DNA of 64,000 nucleotides from Lycium barbarum (lineage: Eukaryota > Streptophyta > Magnoliopsida > Solanales > Solanaceae), in NCBI RefSeq assembly GCF_019175385.1, contig NC_083337.1, positions 21,375,885 to 21,439,884 of the forward strand. The letters run 5' to 3'. The notes under the pieces were generated by a model, which made no database searches, was not told the DNA's origin, and saw only the letters and a list, made by a program, of their open reading frames with translations. Below are positions 12,589 through 24,810 of the stretch, one piece after another. The position numbers and the translations under genes were made by a program. Numbering within the stretch: position 1 is the stretch's first letter; the number at the start of each line of letters is the position of its first letter.

Positions 12589-12748
12589 GATTCACTCTTT
12601 GAGCCCATCTACATCTGGAACACATAATCTGCCTCGGTACCTCAAGGTACCATCATCTCCCCCTTGTTCAAAAGTCGTTGTCTTATGCTTGTGAATTCCC
12701 TCTCTCAGCTGCAACAAGTAGGGATCACTAAACTGTTTCTCTTTGGCT

Positions 12749-14776
12749 TCAACCACTTATGGAGGAAAGGACTCTATTCTGAACAACTACGCCGCCATCC
12801 TCGGAGTCTAAAAGTCGAACTCCAAGACTAGCCAAACGGTGAACTTCCTTGGTCATAATTCTCTTATCTGCATCAATGTGGGCTAACCTCCCCATGGAGC
12901 GCCGACTAAGAGCATTGGCTACAACATTCGCTTTCCCCGGATGGTAGAGAATATCCACATCATAATCCTTAAGAAATTCGAGCCATCTCCTCTGCCTAAG
13001 ATTCAGCTCTCTTTGCTTGAAGATATACTGCAGGCTTTTATGATCTGTGAAAATATCAACATGCACTCCATACAAATAATGACGCCATATCTTAAGTGAA
13101 AAAACTACAGCTGCCAACTCTAGGTCATGAGTCGAATAATTCTTTTCGTGAACCTTGAGATGACGAGATGCATAGGCTACAACCTTACCATGCTGCATTA
13201 AGACACATCCGAGACCAACTCCCGAAGCATAACAATAAACCACGAACCCTTCAGTTCCCTTTGGTAAAGTTAAAACTGGAGCAGAAGTCAATCTCTTCTT
13301 CAGCTCTTCAAAGCTTCGCTCACAAGCATCTGACCATTGAAACTTAACTTCCTTCTTCATCAGCTTGGTCAATGGTGCTGAAATAGATGAAAACCGCTCT
13401 ACAAAACGTCGGTAATAGCCTGCTAGACCCAAGAAACTGCGGATATCTGAAACTGATGCGGGTCTGGGCCAATTCTTAACGGCCTCAATATTCTGAGAGT
13501 CAACCTGAACACCCTCACCAGAAATCACATGACCTAAGAAGGCTACTGATTTGAGCCAAAATTCACACTTAGAGAATTTTGCATACAACTTGCGGTCCTT
13601 AAGAATCTGAAGAACTATACGAAGGTGTTCTGCGTGCTCGGCCTTACTACGGGAGTAAATGAGGATATCATCTATGAAGCCAATGACAAAGAGGTCGAGG
13701 TATGGCTTGATGACTCTGTTCATGAGGTCCATAAATGCTACTGGGGCATTGGTCAAACCGAAGGACATGACACAGAATTTGAAATGATCATATCTGGTTT
13801 TAAAGGCAGTTTTAGGAATATCTTGTCCCCTAACCTTAAGCTGATGGTAACTTGATCGGAGATCTATTTTGGAGTAACATTGGGCACCCTGAAGTTGATC
13901 AAATAAGTCATCTATTCGTGGAAGAGGGTATTTGTTCTTGACCATGACTTTATTGAGCTGTCGATAGTCAATGCACATGCGCAAAGAACAATCCTTCTTG
14001 CGAACGAAAAAGACTGGGGCACCCCATGGAGAGACACTGGGTCGGATAAAACCCTTGTCTAAAAGATCTTTGAGTTGAGCCTTAAGCTCGCGTAATTCAG
14101 CTGGAGCCATCCTATAAGGTGGAATAGATATAGGTTTCGTACCTGGGAGTAGGTCAATTGCGAAATCAATTTCCCTATCAGGAGGGATTCCGGGAAGATC
14201 CTCGGGAAAGACTTCTGGGAACTCATTAACAACAGATACTGACTGAAGAGTTGGGGTCTGGGAAGATGAATCCCTAACCCGAACGAGATGATAGATATAA
14301 CCCTTAGACACCATCTTTCTTACCTTGAGGTTAGAAATAAACCTACCCTTAGGACTCACATAATCACCCTTCCACTCTAAGACTGGCTCATTAGGAAACT
14401 TGAAATTCACAATTTTGGTTCTACAATCAACTGACACATAACATGAATATAACCAGTCCATGCCTATGATTACATCAAAATCTACCATTTCTAACTCACA
14501 TAGGTCAGCTGGAACAACATGGTGATAGACTCTGATTGGACATCCCTTATAAACACGTCGGGCTATGACTGACTCACCAACTGGAGTTGACACTTCAAAA
14601 GGTTCTTTTAGCTTTTCAGGTTCAATACCAAATTTCCTAGCAACATAAGGGGTGACATAGGATAGGGTGGATCCAGGGTCCATGAGAGCATAAATATCGA
14701 AACTGAAAACTGTGAGTATACCTGTGACAACATCAGTACGGTTATCGATAACCTGGCGCCCGGTCAAAGCATACAA
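12749..14776 (-). pseudogene. Tekay protease, reverse transcriptase and RNase H
   Basis: A 675-codon frame. Residues 28-45 hold the aspartic protease site ([12 protein letters not shown]). About 230-420 is reverse transcriptase, with [10 protein letters not shown] and the catalytic FIDDIL at 367-372. About 505-625 is RNase H, with DLELAA at 551 and TDHKSL at 577, then YHPGKAN. The first RNase H aspartate, normally in a C-D-A-S-G motif, is tyrosine here (YCYASG, residue 516), which should abolish activity. The frame ends at a TGA that a one-base shift removes, after which homology to the pre-integrase linker continues. Upstream it joins gag through a stop near 14865. Confidence 0.92.
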
Positions 14777-15304
14777 ATGGTTTAGGCCACTGCTTGTGTT
14801 TCCAGATCTAGCTGGTACACGTCCTGCCTGAGTCTGGTTATTATGAGGAACTGATGAATTTACTGACTAAGTTCGATTACCTCCTGTGCCCTGTCTGACT
14901 GAAGGGCAATTTCGCTGAACATGGCCCGGCTGGCCACACCCATAGCAAATATTTGATCCAGAACGGCACTCCCCAGGATGCCTCTTCCCACACTTAGCAC
15001 AAATCGGATTGGTGAAGTTACTCTGAGTCACACTGGCCTGAGACTGGGAGCCTGACCACCTGAAATTCTGTTGACAGTTATCTTTCTTGAACTTGGAAAC
15101 TAGAGCACTTGTCGTGGACGGAGTAGGTCCGGCTGACCTGTTCTTAAAGAACTTCTTGTTTTCATTACCGCTGAACTGTCCGGTAGACTTGGCTCTCTTG
15201 TTGAACTCCTTGTCTTTCTCTTTCTGGAAGGCTTCCTCCTCCTTCAGCCTTGTCTCATTTCCCTGTACGAAAGCAACTATCTTGGAGATAGTTATTCCCC
15301 CATT
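14777..15304 (-). pseudogene. Tekay gag C-terminal part with zinc knuckles
   Basis: Between two in-frame stops this segment continues gag. The minus strand shows CAKCGKRHPGEC and then CYGCGQPGHVQRNC, the second a canonical CX2CX4HX4C knuckle that binds genomic RNA. A TAG at about 15305 separates it from the gag N-terminal part and another TAG near 14865 separates it from protease. It was once a single gag-pol frame. Confidence 0.8.
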
Positions 15305-16009
15305 CTATGCGGCAATATTGGCCCCATCGTACAAATAAGGATCAAGACCTCTAACAAACCTCCTCACTCTTGCCCTCATATCCGGTACCATATATGAAGC
15401 ATGCTTAGCCAGACTGATAAATTCTAAGTAGTAGTCCTGAACTGACCTACCATTCTGTTTAAGCTTCAGGAATTGTTCAGCCTTAGCTTCTCTGACTTTT
15501 ATTGGCATGAATTGGTCCAGGAAGGCACTTGTGAATTCATCCCATGTAGCATCAGGTGCATCCTCACCTCGGGATAATTCCCAAGATTCATACCAGGTGT
15601 TAGAAATATCCTGCAGTTGATGAGTTCTAAAAGTAGCTACTTCGGTCTCCGTAACTGTCATAATCCTGAAGATTTTCTGAAGAGCATCGATGTAGTATTG
15701 AGGGTCTTCATCTTTCTTTGTCCCCGTAAAGACTGGGGGATTCATCCTGAGAAAGTCCTTAGTCTTATAAGACTCTCCATTACCTCTTGAGATTGAACCA
15801 GATTCCTGACGTTGGGCCTGAGCTGCTACCAGTTGTGTGAGCATATTAATAGCATTCCTAACATCTCCATCCGAATCAATAGGAGGTGTTACTATAGGAG
15901 CAGTTGGGGCTGCTGTCTGAGTTGGAACAGTCTCTTCCCGAGTTGCTTCCGCAACAGCCCCTTGGCTGGTGGCTGTAGCCTTTTTGGTGTACTTCTTTTT
16001 CGCAGGCAT
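15305..16009 (-). pseudogene. Tekay gag, capsid part
   Basis: It opens with ATG at 16009 and a basic start (MPAKKKYTKKATATSQ), then carries the retrotransposon gag domain (TWYESWELSRG, then EFTSAFLDQFMP and LKQNGRSVQDYYLEF). Gag forms the cytoplasmic particle in which reverse transcription takes place. The frame ends early at TAG after 234 codons, although homology to gag continues beyond it. The start lies 218 bases inside the 5' LTR, a normal leader length. Confidence 0.9.
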
Positions 16010-16208
16010 TTTCTGAAAATATGTACACGCATTAATTAGAAAGATATCCTAAAAGTACTGCTCTAATTGCACGATCTAGAATATGAAAGAATTGAGACAA
16101 TCCTGAATATCTTGGTGGTTAAATGTTTATATGTGTGGGGCCCTCACACATATAAAAGTGACCCCACTGGACACGGTTTCATAAACTCCCTAAAGACACT
16201 TGAACCTA

Positions 16209-16221
16209 GGCTCTGATACCA
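16209..16221 (-). other. Tekay primer-binding site (initiator Met tRNA)
   Basis: The minus strand reads TGGTATCAGAGCC, the standard complement of the iMet tRNA 3' end, five bases inside the 5' LTR. Confidence 0.92.
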
Positions 16222-16226
16222 AGCTT

Positions 16227-18474
16227 TGTCACGCCCCGAACCATGGCCTGGGCGTAACACGGCACTCGGGCCTTGCTTGCATGTGACTGAGCGAACCTCA
16301 TGGCTTGCTTGTCAACATGGGCATCAAAACAATATAATCTATATGATGCAATTTAAATAAGTCATGAAAATGTAATTTGCGGAATAAAGTCTTGAAATTT
16401 ATCTCATAGCATGAAATATCATGGAAACACAATAGTTTGCAAACATAAAAGCACAACTGACTCTGTGAACTAACATATGTCTATGAAACCTCTAAAACAT
16501 GTCTGAATACTAACTACCAGGACATGGCCCTGGACTACCATAAATTGAATACTAATGCAGACTCCATGTTGAACCCCGAGAGAAGTGGGGCTCACCAATA
16601 AGCTGATATCTGAAGTGATCCTACTGCGCAGATGTATGCTCCTAAAAACCGGTATCTGCACCGTGAAGTGCAGGCCCCGGGAAAAAGGGACGTTAGTACA
16701 TGGTGAATAGTACTAGTATGTAAAACCTGCTGAAATGAAGAACATGGCACAACCTAGATATAAGATACGAACTGAAACTGAATGTAACTTGAACATGAAC
16801 ATGAAACGTGAGTGAAGTCTTAAAACAGTAATCAATAGAAATACTTGTATGTAAAACTACTTGTAACGTGGAGAATGCTATAGTATAACCGACAACATGG
16901 TCCGGTACTTGCGTCCTACCAGCAGAACACTCATAACCTTGCCAGGGATATAAGATTTAAGTAATAATAAGCATGTAAGGATCCAAACTACATAATGAAG
17001 GTGTTGCCTCCTTGCTGACAACCCTTATCCTATGGTGGCTACGTAGTTTCAGGCTATCTGAGCCTTCTCGGTTAACTAAGCAATTCCCAAAAACATGAAC
17101 ATAATATAGTTGGCTAAGAAGCCCATGATTTTCGTGAAATAACTTGTAAATAACTTGTAATCATGATTTCACGAAATAACTTGTAAACATGGTTTCATGA
17201 AATATCTTGTAATATGGTTTCATGAGATAACTTGTCATATTCTTGCACACATGTTCTTGATTCATGAGTAATAACAATAGGTCATAATTATATATATATA
17301 ATTGACTTGAAAACATGCTTGTAACTTGCTACATAAAATCATAAAGTTTCATATAAACATAATGAGAATACATGAGGAAGAATTCATGATTCATGGATTA
17401 AGCTAGGGTTCCTAATAACCGTAATGGAAGATTAGGAATACAATAACGAATATAGATACAAAATTCATGTACACAAATACATAAATAGGGCTACCAATTT
17501 GTTGGGTTTAATGCGCTAGGGTTTAAACTTCAAGGATATCAAGAAACGGAGCATGGGGAAGAACGTAGAGATTCCCGCATGTGGATGGAAGTTCTACATA
17601 CCTTAATTGCTCCAAAATTTGAATTAAAGACTTGAGCTTTGAAGAAGATTTCCAAAATCTTGAATTCTTGAACCTTGAGATGGGTTTTCTTGAAAACCCT
17701 AGTTTTAGAATGATAATTTCTTGTTTAGATTACAAGGATAGGTGTTAGAATTGAGTTGGAATAATTAGAGTAGGCTTACCTTGGTGTTCTTGATGATGGG
17801 AGAGGGTAGGAAGTCGTTCTAGGGCTTGAAGGAAAGAAAAATAATGATTTGAACTGGTATGGACGAATATATACTGTCCTGGGAACATGCAGTTTACGTC
17901 CAGCACTGTGCTGGCCGTATTTTCAGTTTACGGGTCGTAAACTGCAATACGTGTCGTATTTTGCAATATGGACTGCACTACATCTCTTCCGTAAAATGGC
18001 CATAACGCTTTGCACAGATGTCCGTTTGACGCCCATAATATACCGTTTGAAAGGTATTTCAAAGCTCTACAACTTGCATCAAGGAAGTTTTCCCAAATTC
18101 CAAATACGTTTTGAAATACGGGCCGTAAACTGAAATACGGTCCGTATTTAACCATGTGACATCAAAATGCCAAATTCCAGAATGTTCATAAATTCTTGGT
18201 TTCAGTTTACAATTTTAAATATGGGCCGTATAGTGAAATACGGTCCGTATTTAACCATATGACATTCAACTGCCAAATTCCAAAATGCTAAAACATCCTT
18301 GGTACTAGTTTACGACTTGGTTTACGGCCCGTAAACTGAAATACGTCCACTGTTCATGGGCGTAAACCACTATCTCACAACTAAAGAGAAAAATTCCAAT
18401 GCGCACATTCTTTATCTGATTTTTCAAGTCTAGGATCATGGTTAAAGCTTACGTTAAAGGTACGAGGTGTTACA
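16227..18474 (-). repeat. Tekay 5' LTR (right copy)
   Basis: TGTCACGCCCC to GAGGTGTTACA on the plus strand, 2248 bases, colinear with 8843-11124. It is followed by gatac. Differences from the left copy are scattered substitutions, a shorter TA tract at 17288-17301 and one fewer 19-bp CCGTA unit. Confidence 0.92.
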
Positions 18475-19104
18475 GATACATAGGTCAGGATCACAGTATT
18501 ATACGTAGATGTAGTTAAAGATGTGAGAGTATAAAGAGACATACGTATTAGATTCTCATTAGTAAGTCAGATGCGCCTAGTTGATTCTTACCCTTCTTCT
18601 TACAGTATATGTTTATTGTGTTACATTTCTGCCTTACATACTCAGTACAATATTCGTACTAACATCCCTTCCTGTGGACGCTGCGTTCATGCCCGCAGGT
18701 ATAGACAGACGAGACAATGACCTTCCGCAGTAGGCTGCCTCCAGGTACTAGTATTGATTGGTGGGCTCCACTTCTTCCTGGAGCGTTGCCGAGTCTGGGT
18801 TCGTATATGTATTTTTGTGTGTTACGTGTATGTCGAGGGCCCTGTCCCGACTTGTATACTTCAGTCATGTTCATAGAGGTTTTGCAGACAGTTTCTTGTA
18901 TACAGCTTAGTTATGTCTTGTCAGTGGTTATGTCAACATCGTGGGCCCATTGTACATACACATATGCATGATCTTATATTTATAGTTAGCCTCCTTGGCC
19001 TTATTTCGCCATTCGAAACATAGAAGATGCAAGTTACAGCATGGTTCGCTCGGCCCCAGTAAGGTGCCAATCACGCCTTACCAAGGTTGGAGCGTGACAC
19101 AAAT

Positions 19105-19620
19105 GGTTGTGAGAGGTCTTTTTGGGTTGACCAGTTGACTTTTACAGATTTGGCATGGCAAGGTAAGCTCTAGGGTGAAGCGTGTAGGATGATGCTTGAA
19201 GACTTATGAGAAAAGAAACGATTAGAAGCTAATTCAGTAGCTTCATTTTGATGAAATGAAACTAACAGAATTGGAATTTCCAAAATCAGCTGGGATAAGA
19301 TCAGTCTTGATGGAACTGCTTATAATTTTCTCAGATAAAGCAAGGATTCCTTTCGGGCAAAAGAAAGTCATGATTTAGGCTTGTGGTGGGCGCCTGCTTA
19401 TTTTTAAGGAATATTAGGGCGAAGGACAGCCTTGAAAGGTGTGAAAGAAAGACCAATAAAATCAGAATATTTTAACGGTACAGAGTGGGCAATGGTTTGT
19501 GGATACATCTAAAGGATTGTGTTGTTTAGGGTGATATGTTTGGACTCAACCGATCGCACTCAAAGGTATGGTTATAATCAAATCAGAAGTCTCAAGCGGA
19601 GTCAATTCTCATATTCGAGA
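19105..19620 (+). mobile_element. Decayed pol of the plus-strand gypsy element
   Basis: The purine-rich sequence continues from 6780 once the solo LTR is removed. No domain is readable until 19630, where integrase homology begins. It is probably pol sequence decayed beyond recognition. Confidence 0.35.
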
Positions 19621-19624
19621 ATCA

Positions 19625-20145
19625 GCTATGAAAGGAGTATGCGGATCGGAAGGTCCGAGATTTAGAGTTCATGGTTAGTGATCAGGTTCTGTTGAAGATT
19701 TCACCCACTAAGGGTGTGATGCGATTTGGGAAGAAGGACTATTTGAGCCCGAGGTTTATCAGCCCTTTGAGATTCTTCATCATGTTAGTGAGGTGTTTTA
19801 TGAGTTGGCTTTGCCATCGGCTTTATCAGATGTTAATCCAGCGTTCTTTGTGTCCATGTTGAAGAAATACAATTCAAACAACTCTTATATAATTCGTTGG
19901 CACTCGGTGTTGCTCTATCAGAATCTGTCATTCAAGGAGGGGCCGGTAGCGATATTGGACCAACAGGTTAGATAGTTGAGATCAAAAGAGATAGCTTCAG
20001 TTAAGGTACAATGGAAGCATTGTCCAATTGAGGAGGCTACCTTAGACACCGAGTTCGGTATACGTACCAGATATCCCCAACTCTTTACCGACTCAGGTAC
20101 CTTTCCTTCATTTCACTTCTTCTCCGTTCGAGGATGAACGGTTAT
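19625..20145 (+). pseudogene. Gypsy integrase C-terminus and chromodomain remnant
   Basis: Translated pieces in two frames give DLEFMVSDQVLLKISPTKGVMRFGKK, then GPVAILDQQVR, then SVKVQWKHCPIEEAT, which are the GPY region and chromodomain of a Tekay-like pol. The end carries a TTCGAGGATGAACGG purine stretch like other Tekay pol ends. Stops and shifts break it. The 3' LTR starts at 20158, so this is the tail of that plus-strand element. Confidence 0.75.
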
Positions 20146-20861
20146 GTAATTGGTATCTGATATAACTACCTGTTTGGTCGTTTATGCATTTTTTACCCTT
20201 TTACCCTTGCTGACCTTTCCCCTAGCTCTGTTAGAGCGTTCTTGACTTGTGGGGATGGGTGAAACAATTCCCGAGTTTGTAAGGCAAGTCTTGGTCGCTT
20301 GGTTAGAAACTTGATTTTTGGGGTTTCGGTGGTTGACCGGGTCAAGGTGGCCTCTGTTGGGAATTCCAAGGGCATGGGTGAGTTCATAGCCTGTTTTTAC
20401 TTTAGTATGCATATTTGGTTTGTATCTAGGAGGCCTCGGATGGATGTCAGGTTTTGGGTTGAACTTGGTGGAAAACCTGATTTTTGCTGGTTTTTGGTGT
20501 CCCGCTTCTGTGGATATGTATTTGCCTATGCAGGCCCGCCTATGCCAGGCCTGGCAAGTGGACGTGAGCAGCTGAGGTGTCAACTGGCTCCGCATATGCA
20601 ACCAATTCTTCGCAGAGGCCAGTCCGCATCTGCAGACAAGGTGTCCGCGGATACGAGAATCGCTGAACAGAAACCTTATATCTTTCCTAACTTCAGACCA
20701 TTCTTTCCTAGAGAGTGTTGTGGGCAATTTGCAGAGCTTTTGGTTGATTTCTTCCTTGGGTAAGCTCCTCATGCTCCATTTGTGATTTATTTATGATTTA
20801 AGAGTAGAATCCATGGTAGTTTTCATCTTTTAAGTTCAGGAAGATGGGTTATAAACCCTAA

Positions 20862-21556
20862 GGGGTCGTTTGGTAGCTGGACAAGAGACAAGTTATTCAT
20901 GTATTAATTTCTGGATTAACTTATACCATGTTTGGTAGCTAGTAAAGAAACACCTTATTCATGTATTAATTTCTACATACTTATACCGCATTTGGTAGCT
21001 AGTTAGGAATAAGTTATTCATGTATAAAATTAGTACGACGTTTGGTTTGCAATTTACAAACTCGCATAACTAATACATATAGAAGTTATGAGAGAGTATA
21101 TGTATTATTTTATGCGGGGTAGAATATGGAATAACTAATACATGAATAAAAAGTTAAAATGACAATATCGCCCTTATCATTCCCCACATAAATAGTTTCC
21201 TTTTCTAAACCATATTTTTATATAATTTTTAACATAATATTTTAATATTTTTTTAAATAAATAATATTTTAATTTAATTGTAAACAAATTAATTTTAAGA
21301 GCTATATAATATTTATTTAATTTTTAATATAACAAACCAACATCCAGAGAAATAATTTATGCATAACTAAACCTTGCATTACTAAACCCTGCATTACTAA
21401 TACATGCATTACGAATACCTGTATAAACAATACCTACATTACTAATACCAGCATATCTAATACCTTCATAACTAATACATGCATTACTAATACTTGCATA
21501 ACTAATACCTGCATTACTAATACCTCCATAATCCTAACGAGCTACCAAATGACCCC
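20862..21556. mobile_element. Tourist-like MITE (PIF/Harbinger type)
   Basis: The ends are near-perfect inverted repeats, GGGGTCGTTTGGTAGC and GCTACCAAATGACCCC, flanked by TAA on both sides (20859-20861 and 21557-21559), the 3-bp duplication of PIF/Harbinger elements. At 695 bases with no reading frame it is non-autonomous. The left half repeats a roughly 60-bp unit about three times (TTGGTAGCTAG, TTATTCATGTATTAA). The right half is an array of about 15-bp CATTACTAATACCTG units. Confidence 0.85.
21365..21535. repeat. 15-bp tandem array inside the MITE
   Basis: Around eleven imperfect copies of GCATTACTAATACCT, ending just before the right inverted repeat. Confidence 0.85.
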
Positions 21557-22876
21557 TAAGTGGTTATGTGAATCCTTTTCAATTCTAACGAGTTTTCTGG
21601 GAAGATTTCTTGATTTCTAATCTTCTAATCAGTGGGGAAACTAGTTGCTAAGTTGAATCTCTCTTTAATTCTAGGATTTTGATTATGCAAAATTGGGGGA
21701 TTTCTTTAAATTGGGGGTTTTCAATTAATGATGCAATTGATGCTAATTTTGGACTAGTTGAGTTGATAATTAGTGTTTGGGTTCCTTAAGCTTGGGGTGG
21801 ACCTTTTCCAACTTGAAATTTCTGTTTTCGCCCTTGTGGGCTCAAGGCTCCTTTTAAAGGGTTATTTTCTATTCTTATCGTATTATAGTAACATAGGTAT
21901 CGTTAGACTCAGGTTCTAAGGGAGACTAAATTGATTATTAGACTTCTACCGTTCGGAATCTCTTTGCAAAGGGAAGGTTCGCATTGGATATTTCGTGGTG
22001 CCTGCTCGACATTGAGGTAGATTACAACTTACCTTATGGTTAGACTTCGATTAGTGAAGCATATGTAGAAGTAGTTATTGACGGGGAAAGCATGATAAGC
22101 CTTCGAGCATGGTGCGGAGGTGAAATCCAATTAGGTTGATCCAAAGAGTCTGTGATCCGAGGTTATTACAGGAGCGGAATGAGTACTCGTTGCCTGAGGT
22201 CTCTTGCCGGGAATGAATGAGTGCTCGTTGCCCGAGGTCTCTTGCCGGGAATGATAGAGTGCTCACTGCTCGAGGTCATTTGCCGAGACAAGTGGTACAT
22301 GGACATCGCAGGTCCCTCATAGGTCATGGCTATGAGACTTTGTCCTTAGCATGTGTGTACGGTACGAAAGGTTGGCCAGTGCATTGCATATCATTACATT
22401 TCATCCCACACCATCATAGCATTTTATTTCTAATTCTTGGTATTGATTGTTGGACTATTGCTGTAGTGAAGATCTGAATATTGACTTGGCAAAGTTGTGG
22501 TTTAGTGACTCCACCTAGGATCATGACTTGAACTTTTGAGATTCTTCGTGACTACTGCTTGGTGGAAATTTTGATTATTTTTTCTGTGTGTTGATTGCTT
22601 ATATGTCTACCTGTTCGTTTCTGTCTTTTACATGTGTGAACTAATTGTTGTCGGCCTATAATACCTACCAGTACTAGCATAGTACTGATAATACTCTTGT
22701 TGTACTCTTCCTTTGAGTGCAGAGTTTTTACAGGATCCACATCTCAGCCTCGTGAGTGACCCCGAGGCCTACTCTAGGAGATTCCGAGATGAGCATTGCA
22801 AGATTAGCAGCTCAAAATTTTCCCACCACGGGGGTTAGCGTGGATGCTCGATCGACCCACGAGTTGGGTCGTGACA

Positions 22877-24810
22877 CATAGTCCCTTTTAGACATGATAA
22901 GTATTCCATCGGAGATTACAACTCACAAGTTGAATTTGGAGATTTACTCCCGTCAAACAAAATAGAAGGCCTATTGCGGAGCACAAAAATAGGCTTGTCA
23001 AATATGAGGTAACTAAACTTTTGAATATATGGTCTATTAGGGAGGTTGGATACCCTAAATGGTTGGCAAACACAGTGGCAGAGCCTAAAAAAGGGAAGAA
23101 GTTAAGAATGTGCATAGACTTTAAAGATTTGAGTAAAGCATACCCAAGGGTTCGTACCCTTTGCCGCACATTGATCGAATGATCGATCCTACTGCTAGAA
23201 CGAAATGTTAAGTTTTCTCGATATGTATTCAGGATATAATCAAATTAATATGAATCTCGAGGACGAAGAGAAAACTTCTTTTATCACTAATTACGGGACT
23301 TATTGTTATAGTGTCATGCCATAGTGTCATGCCTTTGGCTAAAAAAATGTCGGTGCAACTTATCAACGTTTACTAAATCGTATGTTCGAAGAAAAGTAGG
23401 TAAAACTATGGAAGTATATATTGACAATATGTTGGTCAAGTCACTGGATTCGGAGGACCATTTGAAGCATTTGTAGGAAACTTTCGAGATGCTCAAGAAG
23501 TACAACATGAAGTTAAACCCATAAAAGTGCACCTTTAGGGTTGGCTCTGGTAAGTTTCTTGGTTTCCTAGTGTCAAACAGGGGAATCGAAGTTAGCCCGG
23601 ACAAGATTAAAGCCATAGAGGATATCTCGGAGGTACTAGAAGATGTAAGGCCGTACAAAGGCTAACTAGTAGATTGGCAGCACGTAGTCGTTTCATTTCC
23701 CGATCATCTGAACTAAGCCACAGGTTCTTCTCACTTCTGAAGAAGAAGAATTATTTCGAGTGGACTCTGAAGTGTCAACAACCATTAAAGGACTTGGAAA
23801 AGTACCTCTCGAGTCCACCGTTGTTGGCCAAACCAAAGGTGGATGAGCAGTTGTTGTTATACTTGTCTGTGTCTAAGGTAGCGGTAAGTGCAGTATTAGT
23901 CCGGGAGGAATAAGGTATGCAATTTCCTATTTATTACGTCAGTAGGACCCTAGCAAGTTCAGAGACTAGGTATCCTCACTTAGAAAAATTGTCTTTAGAG
24001 TTAATAATTGCAGCTAGAAAGTTGAGACCTTATTTTCAATGTCATTCCATTTGTGTAGTAACAACTTACCCCTTAAGGAACATAATTCATAAACCAAAAC
24101 TTTTAGGGAGATTAGCCAAAAGTGAAAGGGTCCGGATTAGGTGTAGTGCTAAAAACTCCTTCCAGAGATGTTACTAGACTAGCAATTAGAACTGTTCAAT
24201 TGACTAACAATGAAGCCCAGTATGAGGCAATGATTGCATGTTTAGAATAGGCTCGAAGTCTAGGAGCTAAAATTATCGAAGCAAACAATGATTCAGTCTT
24301 GGTCATCAGTAAAGTAAACGGGGTCTTTGAAGTAAAAGATGAAAGAATGCAAAGATACTTGGATAAAATACAAGTATTGTTGCATCATTTCAAAGCATGG
24401 GCATTGGAACACGTATCGCCTGAACAAAACGAGAAAGCTGATGCTTTGGAAAATTTAGGGTCGTCGAATGATACTGGAGGAATTATCTCCAGTAAAGTTG
24501 TGCAGTTATTGAATTCGGAGTTGGACACTAGTCACAATGAAGTAAAATCCAAAAGCTTGACTTGATATTAGCGGAATAAGCACATAGACTGCTTGCGTGG
24601 TGAAAAATTACTTGATGATGCAAAGGAATCTCGAGGACTTCGAATGAAAGCTGCTAGTTATTGTCTATATGAAGGTAAAGTGTATAGACGAACATTTGAT
24701 GATCCATTGGCAGGGAAACTTACTATATGATGAGGCAAGTTCACAAAGGAGTTTGCGGAAACCATTCCGCGGCGGAGTTGCTGGTCCGGAAATTGATCAG
24801 GGCAGGTTAC
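22877..24810 (+). pseudogene. Decayed Tat-type pol (reverse transcriptase, RNase H, second RNase H, zinc-finger region)
   Basis: Fragments in changing frames match the Tat pol of 33969-35819. They include the reverse transcriptase DYKDLSKA-like region near 23110-23180, YGVMPFGL-like sequence near 23320, SRFISRSSELSHRFFSLLKKK at 23690, RNase H (SETRYPHLEKL) to 24170, and the second RNase H (VKDERMQRYLDKIQVLLHHF) at 24299-24480. The HHCC region begins near 24750 and is cut at 24810 by the copia LTR. There are many stops and shifts. It keeps the first RNase H that copy A has lost, so it is a useful reference. Confidence 0.8.

Larger units (their letters stand above)
8843..18474 (-). mobile_element. 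Full-length nested Ty3/gypsy Tekay (Del-type chromovirus) retrotransposon
   Basis: Two LTRs of 2282 and 2248 bases flank a region with primer site, gag, protease, reverse transcriptase, RNase H, integrase and chromodomain in the order of a chromovirus, all on the minus strand. A perfect 5-bp duplication, gatac, surrounds it. The interior just before the 3' LTR holds GAGGACGAATGATC and a GGGGGAGATAT polypurine tract, as in Tekay/Del elements. Several stops, a frameshift and a small deletion in gag-pol make it non-autonomous. The LTRs differ by many substitutions plus two repeat-length changes, so the insertion is not recent. Confidence 0.93.
6781..19099 (+). mobile_element. Solo gypsy LTR (about 2.7 kb) split by a nested Tekay element
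   Basis: The repeat begins TGTTACACCTC at 6781 and ends GAGCGTGACA at 19099, flanked on both sides by caaat. Taking out the inserted Tekay element and one copy of its gatac duplication leaves 2682 bases with no internal coding region. There is thus one LTR inside a clean duplication, the product of unequal recombination between the two LTRs of a former full element. It has a TATA box at 7209 and a tandem repeat at 8620-8825. Confidence 0.85.
20158..22876 (+). repeat. 3' LTR of the plus-strand gypsy element
   Basis: The LTR opens TGATATAACTACCTG (a decayed TGTA start) and ends GAGTTGGGTCGTGACA, 2719 bases including the 695-bp MITE. It lies 3' of pol on the same strand. After it, decayed Tat pol sequence begins abruptly, with catag as the likely target duplication. 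The 5' LTR is not in the window. Confidence 0.7.

Noticed and set aside
20182..20772. Overlapping frames of 196 and 154 codons on opposite strands
   Set aside because: Both lie in the upstream part of a gypsy LTR. Neither shows a domain, and their codons are shared with a promoter-like region.
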